64,000 bases of DNA from Alphaproteobacteria bacterium MedPE-SWcel (GTDB lineage: Bacteria; Pseudomonadota; Alphaproteobacteria; Rhodobacterales; Rhodobacteraceae). The stretch is taken from contig MPDC01000010.1 in NCBI GenBank assembly GCA_001874255.1, positions 1 to 64,000 on the forward strand. Direction: 5' to 3'. The notes beneath the pieces are model-generated. The model was not told the DNA's origin. It did not search any database and worked only from the letters and a program-made list of their open reading frames with translations. Position 1 is the stretch's first letter, and every line of letters starts with the position of its first letter. The translations under genes were made by a program, and so were the position numbers. Below, one piece after another: positions 25,600-32,923 of this stretch.

Positions 25600-26112
25600 C
25601 CGTCAGTATCGGCACCTGCTGGCTGGTTGAACGCAAGATTAACCCGCACATGCCCCTCTTCGACAAATCTGGCTGCAGCGAAAGCACCTGGAGCCGGGCT
25701 GACTTCGAGTGGGACGCAGAGAACGACCAATACATCTGCCCCGTGGGCCAAGAGCTAAAGCAGTTCCGGCGGCACTATTCCGGTCCAAACCGATGGTCGA
25801 CCGGATAGGGCAGAAACAAATACCGTGCCCTAAGACTGACCTGCCAGGCCTGCGCGTCCAAGGCGAAATACTGCCCGAATGCAGACGCCAGATCGATCAC
25901 CCGCGAAGAACATGAAGACGCCCGCCAGGTCGCCCGAGGCATCGCTAAGACCAAGCAATACGATATCTCCATGAGGCTCCGGAAGAAGGCCGAGATGCTC
26001 TTCGCGCACCGCAGTAACCGCGAAAAGCCTGACAGGAAAGGCGCTCGCGCCCAACTCAAGCGACGAAATTCTGCGCTCGCGAACGGGTGTTATTCCACGA
26101 AATCGGTCGGAA
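25600..26112 (+). pseudogene. IS1182-family transposase remnant (frameshifted)
   Basis: Fragments of a DDE transposase appear in successive frames. First comes VERKINPHMPLFDKSGCSES then TWSRADFEWDAENDQYICP, ending at a stop near 25806. After a frameshift, YRALRLTCQACASKAKYCPN then ADARSITREEHEDARQVARG and ISMRLRKKAEMLFAH follow. This order (zinc-ribbon-like cysteine segment, then RKKAEMLFAHLKR-type motif) is characteristic of IS1182-type transposases. Homology breaks after FAH at about 26010, where the frame is lost again. The N-terminal half and the element ends were not found. A dead insertion sequence. Confidence 0.8.
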
Positions 26113-26373
26113 TTTGCCGCCTGGGCAGAGCCTATACCCAAGCGATTCCCATCGGTTGACAAAGAACGCATAGGGGGCACTTCGAAGAGGGGAGCGTGTT
26201 AACTCAGGTTGACAATATCGGCCAGGCCTTCATTCTGGTGCCGGGTCAGGGCTACCCGCCGCGTGCATCCTTTGGGAACGGTGAAAGCCCCGGAGAAACA
26301 GAAAACCGGATTTCCGACCAGCGTTCGGTCGGCAACGCACGCACCGCTGAAAAACGCTGGTATGGAGACAACC

Positions 26374-26916
26374 ATGATGAGCTCTGACCAGGCCAAGTCG
26401 ATGGCCAAGAAACTTCGTGCGGCTCTCGGCGCGGGTGAAATTGACGTAACACACGGAAAAGCCTTGGAACTTGTAGCGGCCAGTCTCGGTTTCGCCGATT
26501 GGAATGCCGCCAAAGCTGCGCTGGCCCCGACGGCCCTGACCGCCCCGGACGCAATCGAATTCACGTCATGCAATCCGATCATTCGGTTTTTCGACGAAGC
26601 AAAGGCGCGAGAATTTTATTGCGGGTTCCTTGGGTTTTCTACCGTTTTTGAACATCGCTTCACCGAGGAGCTCCCGCTTTATATGGCTGTGCAGCGCGCA
26701 GGGGTACAGCTCCATCTGTCGGAGCATCACAACGACGCCAGCCCCGGGTCAAATGCATTCGTTCCCACGACAAATATCCGCGCATTTCATCGTGAACTGT
26801 CGGAGAAGAACTATGCGTTCAACCGACCTGGTCTGGAGAAGATGCCCTGGGGTCTGCAAATGCAGGTGCACGACCCTTTCGGAAATCGCCTGAGATTCTG
26901 CGAACAGGGCGCATAG
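26374..26916 (+). CDS. Glyoxalase/bleomycin-resistance (VOC)-fold protein with N-terminal glyoxalase-associated domain
   Basis: A 180-residue protein starting at the ATG at 26374, which has GGAG six bases upstream; a longer frame exists but lacks support. Residues about 5-45 (QAKSMAKKLRAALGAGEIDV, then HGKALELVAASLGF) resemble a helical domain that accompanies some glyoxalase-related proteins. Residues about 60-178 form a VOC domain (FFDEAKAREFYCGFLGFSTV and MQVHDPFGNRLRFCEQG). VOC proteins include drug-binding resistance proteins and metal-dependent isomerases; which applies here is unknown. It stands alone between IS1182 debris and the DMSP island. Confidence 0.8.
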   Translation: MMSSDQAKSMAKKLRAALGAGEIDVTHGKALELVAASLGFADWNAAKAALAPTALTAPDAIEFTSCNPIIRFFDEAKAREFYCGFLGFSTVFEHRFTEELPLYMAVQRAGVQLHLSEHHNDASPGSNAFVPTTNIRAFHRELSEKNYAFNRPGLEKMPWGLQMQVHDPFGNRLRFCEQGA

Positions 26917-27146
26917 ATCAGGGGATGCCCTGGTCGGTATCCGGTTTGCGACCTGCACCATGCGGGGACCGGGTACCAAATTCGTCATCGCGTCATTGGT
27001 CAATTCCGCTGCATTCGGCACAATCGCTTCACGGCGGCCTTGCAGGGCTGCCGCGGCAGTATCGTTAGAAACCACGCAAGGCCCCCAGAGACAGAGAAAC
27101 GCTGGCGCACTGTCATGGCAGTGCTGCAGTCAAAGCAAAGCGCCAA

Positions 27147-28262
27147 CTATGCGACAAAGGGGATATCGTGTTCCTGTGCGCTGTAAGATGTGTCGGCGAT
27201 GAGGATCGTATAGTCATCTGAACCGGTCGGCAGGTCGGCCCCGGCGACCCCGACGGCAATCGTTTTGTCCAGTCGCTTTGAAAACGCCCATTCGCTGACA
27301 AACCCGGCCTTCGTGCCGCGATGGAAAAGGGGGACCGGATGACCGACCAAGGGCGGCCGGCCGTCGATGGTCAATCCGACCCGCCTGCGTGTCGGGGGCG
27401 TGGCCGCAAGACGGGTGAGCGCGGCGCGGCCGACAAAGTCGATGTCGGCCTCAAGGTCGATCAACGCGCCAAAACCCATCTCGAAGGGGGTGGTTCGATA
27501 GGTCTGCCAGCGCATGTCCGCGCCATATGAAATCAATCCGCTTTCGAGACGCTCAACATCATTGGGTGCGCCCGGGCCGATGTCGAAATCGGCGCCGGCC
27601 GATTTTACGGCGTCCCAAAGGTCGGCGCCGCGCGTCTGATCCTGTAGGTAGAGCTCAAATCCACCCTGTTTGGACCATCCCGAACGCGCCAGAACCAAGG
27701 GAATGCCATCAAGCGCGGTTTCTTCAAAGCCAAAGTAGCGGAACGCGCGGACCCTGTCGCCAAACAGCCTGGCTGCCACGTCCACCGCTTTTGGTCCCTG
27801 AATTGCCAGCGGCGAGACATCCGGCTCGCTGACCTCGACATTCCATCCCCTTTCGCGGCCCAGCGCGGCGGCCCAGAGGTGTATGTCACTGTCCGCGACC
27901 GACAGCCAATAGCGGTCATCGGCCAGCTTCAGCAGGACCGGATCATTGATGATCCATCCGTCATGATCGCAGAGCGGCACGTACCGGCCCTGGCCGACCT
28001 TGGTGTTGGTCAGGTTGCGGGGGGTCAGGTATTGCGCCATCCGTCCTGCATCGGGCCCTGACAGCTGAACCTGTCGCTGCGCCGCCACATCCCACATTGC
28101 GACGCCGTTCAGCAGGCGGTCATATTCGGCCTCCGGGTCGCCAAAGTGGCCTGGAATATACATGTGATTGTAGACAGAGAAACTCTTGACGCCGTCGCGC
28201 AGGGTTGCGTCAAAGTAGGGCGATTTGCGAATGTTCGGGCCGATGCCAATCGAGAACGTCAT
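27147..28262 (-). CDS. dmdA: DmdA-like protein: DMSP demethylase / glycine-cleavage T (aminomethyltransferase) family
   Basis: A 371-residue folate-dependent aminomethyltransferase-fold protein. Residues RYVPLCDHDGWIINDPVLLK, DRYWLSVADSDIHLWAAALG, EPDVSPLAIQGPKAVDVAAR and LARSGWSKQGGFELYL strongly resemble dimethylsulfoniopropionate demethylase, which transfers a methyl group from DMSP to tetrahydrofolate to give methylmercaptopropionate. Length matches DmdA. DmdA-like paralogues with other substrates are common, so the activity is probable rather than proven. It lies 319 bp downstream of the MmsA-type gene, on the same strand, beside the DddD cluster. That setting supports a DMSP or betaine-like substrate. 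No dmdBCD genes are nearby. Confidence 0.7.
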   Translation of the reverse strand: MTFSIGIGPNIRKSPYFDATLRDGVKSFSVYNHMYIPGHFGDPEAEYDRLLNGVAMWDVAAQRQVQLSGPDAGRMAQYLTPRNLTNTKVGQGRYVPLCDHDGWIINDPVLLKLADDRYWLSVADSDIHLWAAALGRERGWNVEVSEPDVSPLAIQGPKAVDVAARLFGDRVRAFRYFGFEETALDGIPLVLARSGWSKQGGFELYLQDQTRGADLWDAVKSAGADFDIGPGAPNDVERLESGLISYGADMRWQTYRTTPFEMGFGALIDLEADIDFVGRAALTRLAATPPTRRRVGLTIDGRPPLVGHPVPLFHRGTKAGFVSEWAFSKRLDKTIAVGVAGADLPTGSDDYTILIADTSYSAQEHDIPFVA

Positions 28263-28277
28263 TGCGGGTCTTTCAGG

Positions 28278-28313
28278 TTGATGTGGCCTGTGTCTCTTGA
28301 TGTGGCCTGTGTC
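28278..28313. repeat. 17-bp direct repeat upstream of the dmdA-like gene
   Basis: TTGATGTGGCCTGTGTC occurs at 28278-28294 and again at 28297-28313, a 19-bp spacing close to two helical turns. It lies 16-51 bp upstream of the dmdA-like start, within a 319-bp gap that otherwise contains no gene. It could be a tandem regulator site or a simple duplication. Confidence 0.6.
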
Positions 28314-28581
28314 GCCAAATTCAGAACATGCCTGGGCCGTCGGAGTAAAGTCAAAGAATGTGCTCTGAACAGCTTCTTGCGATGATCATACCCGGTTTCT
28401 TCGATGGATTTGGGGCCGGCATCAGTACAGTCGAGCAGCCTTTGAGCCACAGCGGGACTGGAACATTGGGATCAGTGCCGTCGGACGGTGCCCCAAGGGG
28501 GACTGAAACCGGGAAACGATGTGGCCCGACAAATATGCCGGGCCGCTGTGTGATCAGGGTCTTGGGGGCGCGAACCGCGTC
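28314..28581. other. Remainder of the mmsA / dmdA-like intergenic gap
   Basis: No gene is seen. A short hairpin, GGCCCG with CGGGCC around 28518-28540 and without a T-run, lies about 40 bp beyond the MmsA-type stop and could end that transcript. Confidence 0.4.
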
Positions 28582-30084
28582 CTACCCCAGCGTTGGCATG
28601 GTGAACTCAGGGTCTGTACGTTGACCGGAAGGCCAGCGCGTCGTCGTGGTCTTGATGCGGGTGTAGAACCGCACGCCTTCCATCCCGTGCATGTGATGCT
28701 CGCCAAAGATCGACGATTTCCAACCGCCGAACGAATGGTAGGCCATGGGCACGGGGATCGGGACGTTGATCCCGATCATGCCCACCTCGACGTCCTGGCT
28801 GAAGCTGCGCGCAGTATCGCCATCACGGGTAAAGATCGCCGTACCGTTCGCGTAGTCGTGGCTGTGCACCAGATCAAGCGCGTCCTGATAGGAGTTGCGC
28901 CGCACGACTGACAGGACCGGTCCAAAGATTTCCTCTTTCCAGACCGTCATGTCGGGCGTGACATTGTCCAGCAGCGTGCCGCCAAGGAAATAGCCGTTCT
29001 CGTGACCCTGCATCGTCTGGTTGAAGTCGCGGCCATCGACAACGACCTTTGCGCCTTCGGCTTCACCGGCGTCGATGTAGCCGCGAACCTTTGCGAGGTG
29101 CTGCTCGGTGACCAGCGGCCCCATTTCAGACGCTTTGTCGGTGGTCGGGCCGATCTTCAGCGCGTTGATCTTCGGGACCATGATTTTGATCAGGGCATCG
29201 GCCACCGCATCGGTGACAGGCACGGCGACGGAAATCGCCATGCAGCGTTCACCGGCGGACCCATAGGCAGCCCCCATCAGCGCGTTTGCGGTCATTTCCA
29301 GATCCGCATCGGGCATGATGATCGCATGGTTCTTGGCGCCGCCAAGGGCCTGAACACGCTTGCCATTGGCTGTGCCGGTCTGGTGAATGTATTTCGCGAT
29401 CGGGGTCGAGCCGACAAAGCTGACGGCTTTGACGTCCGGATTGTGCAGCAGGGCGTCGACGGCTTCCTTGTCGCCGTTGACGACGTTGAACACGCCTTCA
29501 GGCAGGCCCGCCTCTGACAGCCATTCGGCCAGCTTCAGCGATGCCGACGGCACGCACTCGGAGGGCTTCAGAACGAAGGTATTGCCGGTCACCAGGGCGA
29601 CAGGGAACATCCACATCGGCACCATGGCCGGGAAGTTGAACGGTGTGATGCCTGCGCAAACGCCAAGCGCCTGCCGAATGTTGTGGCTGTCGACAACTGA
29701 CCCGACATTCTCGGAAAACTCGCCCTTCATGAAATGTGGCGCGCCAACGGCGAATTCCACAACCTCGAGCCCGCGTGTCACCTCGCCGACGGCATCGTCG
29801 TGGGTCTTGCCGTGCTCGGACGCCAGGATAGAGGCCAGCTCATCCGCGCGTTCCCAAAGGATGTTCTTGAACTTGTCAAGGATACGGGCGCGGCGCAGGA
29901 CCGGCGTTTTGGACCATTTCGGCCAGGCTGCCTTGGCAGCCGCTACCGCAGTGTTGACTTCGTCCGTTGACGCCAGCGGGACGTCCCGTTCGGACGCACC
30001 GATGGCCGGGTTGAAGACAGGCTGCGACCGGCCGGATGTGCCCTGCACATGTGCGCCGTTGATATAGTGGGTCAGTTCAGGCAT
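28582..30084 (-). CDS. mmsA: CoA-acylating (methyl)malonate-semialdehyde dehydrogenase, MmsA/DddC type
   Basis: A 500-residue aldehyde dehydrogenase. The nucleophile Cys281 is in GSAGERCMAISVAV, while the usual general base glutamate is replaced (ALGGAKNHAIIMPDADLE), as in CoA-dependent methylmalonate-semialdehyde dehydrogenases. PFNFPAMVPMWMFPVALVTG is another hallmark. MmsA converts methylmalonate or malonate semialdehyde to propionyl- or acetyl-CoA with NAD and CoA. In DddD-type DMSP clusters the equivalent enzyme, DddC, turns malonate semialdehyde into acetyl-CoA. It diverges from a LysR gene 99 bp away and has a strong AGGAGGAGA ribosome site. The DddC role is inferred from neighbours; valine/inositol catabolism is an alternative. 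Confidence 0.9.
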   Translation of the reverse strand: MPELTHYINGAHVQGTSGRSQPVFNPAIGASERDVPLASTDEVNTAVAAAKAAWPKWSKTPVLRRARILDKFKNILWERADELASILASEHGKTHDDAVGEVTRGLEVVEFAVGAPHFMKGEFSENVGSVVDSHNIRQALGVCAGITPFNFPAMVPMWMFPVALVTGNTFVLKPSECVPSASLKLAEWLSEAGLPEGVFNVVNGDKEAVDALLHNPDVKAVSFVGSTPIAKYIHQTGTANGKRVQALGGAKNHAIIMPDADLEMTANALMGAAYGSAGERCMAISVAVPVTDAVADALIKIMVPKINALKIGPTTDKASEMGPLVTEQHLAKVRGYIDAGEAEGAKVVVDGRDFNQTMQGHENGYFLGGTLLDNVTPDMTVWKEEIFGPVLSVVRRNSYQDALDLVHSHDYANGTAIFTRDGDTARSFSQDVEVGMIGINVPIPVPMAYHSFGGWKSSIFGEHHMHGMEGVRFYTRIKTTTTRWPSGQRTDPEFTMPTLG

Positions 30085-30183
30085 GGGTTTCTCCTCCTAA
30101 TGCTTGGTCCATCTCCTACAGCCGTGCTAAACTCGAAAACATACACAATTCTGACGACCTGTTATTCGTTTCTGGATGTAGTC

Positions 30184-31077
30184 ATGAACTGGGACGACCT
30201 GAGATTCTTTTTGGCTGTTGCGCGTGAGGGGCAAATTCTTCGCGCGGCGCAACGGCTCGGCACCAGCCAGGCGCGTGTCAACCGGCGGATCACCCAGTTC
30301 GAAGAGGCCTTGGGGGAGAAGCTGTTTGACCGGCGCACGGTGGGGTGCAGCCTGACACAATCCGGCCGGGCTCTGATGCCCAATGCCCTGGCCGCCGAAG
30401 AGGCAATGCTGAAGTTGCGCAGCCCCCCGGGAGCGGCTGGTTCAAGCCGGATCAACGGGACCGTGCGGATTGGCGCTCCTGACGGTTTTGGCGTGGCCTA
30501 TCTTGCGGCGCATCTGCCAAAACTTCGCGCCCTGTATCCGGATCTGAAGGTGCAGCTTGTGCCCGCCCCGCGTGCCTTTTCCCTGTCACAACGTGAAGCG
30601 GATATCGCCATCGTCATCGGGCGCCCGCAAAAGGGGCGGCTCAAGGCGACCAAGCTGACCGACTATTCACTCGGCCTCTATGCCTCGAGGTCCTATATTG
30701 CCGACCGAGGCGCGCCCCAGTCCATTGCGGATCTCGGCGAGCATGAACTTGTCGGATATGTGGACGATCTGATTTATACGCCGGAGCTTGAGTTCAACAA
30801 AAGCTTCTGGCCGGGCTGGAACTCGCAGATCGAGATTTCGAGCGCGCAGGCGCAGGTGACGGCGGTGCGCGCGGGGGCCGGGATCGGTGTCTTGCATGAC
30901 TTTGTCGTCCGGGAGGATCCGGAACTGGTCGCACTGTTCCCCGAGACAAAGGCAGAGAGAAGCTATTGGGTGGTCTGGCATGAGGCGATGGATGCCATTC
31001 CGCATATCTCGGTGACGACACGGTTTATTGTCGAAACCGTACGGCAGGATCGCAGGCTGTTTTCTGCGGAGACCTGA
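30184..31077 (+). CDS. LysR-family transcriptional regulator divergent from mmsA
   Basis: A 297-residue LysR regulator starting MNWDDLRFFLAVAREGQILR. The HTH continues with AAQRLGTSQARVNRRITQFE, and the effector domain begins near GTVRIGAPDGFGVAYLA. The ATG at 30184 gives the standard family N-terminus; the upstream frame extends into the promoter. Similar LysR genes are often found divergent from mmsA-type dehydrogenases, so it probably regulates that gene. It converges on the BCCT transporter gene, with a shared palindromic terminator between them. Confidence 0.88.
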   Translation: MNWDDLRFFLAVAREGQILRAAQRLGTSQARVNRRITQFEEALGEKLFDRRTVGCSLTQSGRALMPNALAAEEAMLKLRSPPGAAGSSRINGTVRIGAPDGFGVAYLAAHLPKLRALYPDLKVQLVPAPRAFSLSQREADIAIVIGRPQKGRLKATKLTDYSLGLYASRSYIADRGAPQSIADLGEHELVGYVDDLIYTPELEFNKSFWPGWNSQIEISSAQAQVTAVRAGAGIGVLHDFVVREDPELVALFPETKAERSYWVVWHEAMDAIPHISVTTRFIVETVRQDRRLFSAET

Positions 31078-31089
31078 TGTCGGGCGAGA

Positions 31090-31114
31090 GAAAGGGGGCC
31101 ATGAGCCCCCTTTC
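31090..31114. terminator. Bidirectional terminator between LysR and BCCT genes
   Basis: A perfect 10-bp palindromic stem, GAAAGGGGGC (31090-31099) with GCCCCCTTTC (31105-31114), and a 5-nt loop lies between two convergent genes, 12 bp after the LysR stop and 5 bp before the BCCT stop. The flanking A and T bases in the stem allow it to act in both directions. Confidence 0.85.
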
Positions 31115-31119
31115 AGACG

Positions 31120-32775
31120 TTATTCGACAGCGTGCACTGTCTGGACGCCGTTCTTCGAACGGATACCGTCTTTCACGATAGCTTTAACGAGGGAAATGCA
31201 CATCAGAACCATCACAAGCGAGAACGGCAACGCGCCAATGACCATGGCGGATTGAATTGCCCCCACGCCACCAGCGACCAGCAGACCACCGACAACCAGC
31301 GACAGAGCGGCGCCCCAGAAGATGATGTGCGGGCGGCCGGATGGTTTTTCAGCACCGGCGGCGTTGATTGTGTTCACGATCAGGATCGCGGAGTCGGCTG
31401 TTGTCACCAGATATGTGAGCAGCAGAACCACGACGATCACGGCCATGCACCACGCCAGACCAGACCCGAGGATGAAGTCGAGCATCGCGAACAGCTGGTT
31501 CTGCTGACCCGCGCCAGAGATCGCATCGCCTGCGCCACCGTTCAGGCTCAGGTCGATGGCTGTGCCGCCGACGACCGTGAACCAGACGAAACACATCAGG
31601 GAGGGGATGATGATCGCACCGAGGATGTACTCGCGCAGTGACCGGCCGCGGGAAATCCGTGCCAGGAACACGCCGACGAACGGTGCAAACGCGATCCACC
31701 ATGCCCAGTAGAAGACGGACCAGCCACCTTGCCAGCTCGCCAATTGCGCCGCTTCGCTGCCTTCAACACCGTCTGACGTCCAGACTGTGAACAGCAGCTT
31801 TGGCAATTGAACGAGGTATGCGAACAGGCCCTCGACCAGCGCGCTCAGGCCAAAGAACGTGGACCCGAAGAGCAAGAAGAAAGCAAGCAGGAAGAAGCTC
31901 AGGCCCATGTTGATGTTCGACAGCCACTTGATGCCTTTGCCGACGCCGGACAGGGCGGACATCGTGGAGGCCCCCATGATGATCAGGAGTGCCGTGATGA
32001 TACCGGCGGTCGAGGGCGACCCTGTTTCCGCAACGATCAGCCAGTCCCCAAATCCAATGCGATGCAGACCGGATACGAACTGCTCGACACCAAAGCCAAG
32101 GGTTTGTGCCACGCCGAGAATGGTTGCGACAACGGCTACGATGTCGACGACGTGACCCAGGAGCCCAGAGAGGTTCTCACCAAAGAGCGGCGTCAACGCG
32201 GAGCGGATCGTCAGGGGCAAATTGCGACGGTATGAGAAATAGGCCAGCGACAGCCCGACGATGGCGTAGCACGCCCAGGCCGAAAACCCCCAGTGCAAGA
32301 AGGACCAGAGGTAGGCGTTCGTGACGTTGTCAGCGGCGGACGCACCGCTCTGTCCCATGATGACATTGGGGTTGGTTGCAAAGTGATACATGGGTTCGGC
32401 GGTTGCAAAGGTGAGCATGCCAATGCCGATACCGGCCCCGAACATCATCGAGAACCAAGAGAAGCTGGAAAATTCCGGGGTGTCGTTTTCTAGACCGAGC
32501 TTCAGACGGCCGGTGCTTGGGATCAACGCCAGAACGATGCAGATGAGCAGGAACAGGGCGACCACGTAGATGTACCAGCTCGAGAACGTACCAAGCAATG
32601 ACCCGTTCAAGTCACCCAGAATTTTTGCAGCTGTATCGGGCACTGCAATGGCCCAGACAATGAGGGCGGCAATGAGAATTTTTGATGTGATTGCAACGTC
32701 TTTGCTGAAACCAGTATAAAATCCGCGATCAGCGGTTTGGATGGGTAAATCCATCAATGGGGGTTTATGTGCCAT
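31120..32775 (-). CDS. BCCT-family betaine/carnitine/choline-type transporter (probable DMSP uptake, DddT-like)
   Basis: A 551-residue secondary transporter with about 12 membrane helices. The BCCT signature region FYWAWWIAFAPFVGVFLARI followed by SRGRSLREY is present, as is AYLWSFLHWGFSAWACYAIV with the tryptophan-rich substrate cage. BCCT carriers import quaternary ammonium compounds and DMSP with sodium or protons. The start at 32775 has a near-perfect ribosome site (AGGAGG); the frame to 32847 is rejected. It is downstream of dddD on the same strand, as in known DddD clusters where the transporter is called DddT. DMSP as the substrate is inferred from the neighbours. Confidence 0.9.
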   Translation of the reverse strand: MAHKPPLMDLPIQTADRGFYTGFSKDVAITSKILIAALIVWAIAVPDTAAKILGDLNGSLLGTFSSWYIYVVALFLLICIVLALIPSTGRLKLGLENDTPEFSSFSWFSMMFGAGIGIGMLTFATAEPMYHFATNPNVIMGQSGASAADNVTNAYLWSFLHWGFSAWACYAIVGLSLAYFSYRRNLPLTIRSALTPLFGENLSGLLGHVVDIVAVVATILGVAQTLGFGVEQFVSGLHRIGFGDWLIVAETGSPSTAGIITALLIIMGASTMSALSGVGKGIKWLSNINMGLSFFLLAFFLLFGSTFFGLSALVEGLFAYLVQLPKLLFTVWTSDGVEGSEAAQLASWQGGWSVFYWAWWIAFAPFVGVFLARISRGRSLREYILGAIIIPSLMCFVWFTVVGGTAIDLSLNGGAGDAISGAGQQNQLFAMLDFILGSGLAWCMAVIVVVLLLTYLVTTADSAILIVNTINAAGAEKPSGRPHIIFWGAALSLVVGGLLVAGGVGAIQSAMVIGALPFSLVMVLMCISLVKAIVKDGIRSKNGVQTVHAVE

Positions 32776-32870
32776 GTTTCCTCCTAAATGGCTATTTAAC
32801 GCCAGACGCACTTGGTCCTCCCACGCGCGCAATTCACGCGTGCCCAATGTCGTTGGTCTGACTTACATGT

Positions 32871-32917
32871 GGTGGGCGCAGGTCTCTGACCTTTCGGCCA
32901 GGTGACACACGCCCACC
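32871..32917 (-). terminator. Large intercistronic hairpin downstream of dddD
   Basis: GGTGGGCG (32871-32878) pairs with CGCCCACC (32910-32917). The loop contains a smaller stem (AGGT/ACCT). It starts 7 bp beyond the dddD stop and precedes the BCCT gene by about 95 bp. No T-run follows, so it may only attenuate transcription or protect the dddD transcript end. Confidence 0.45.
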
Positions 32918-32923
32918 GACAGG

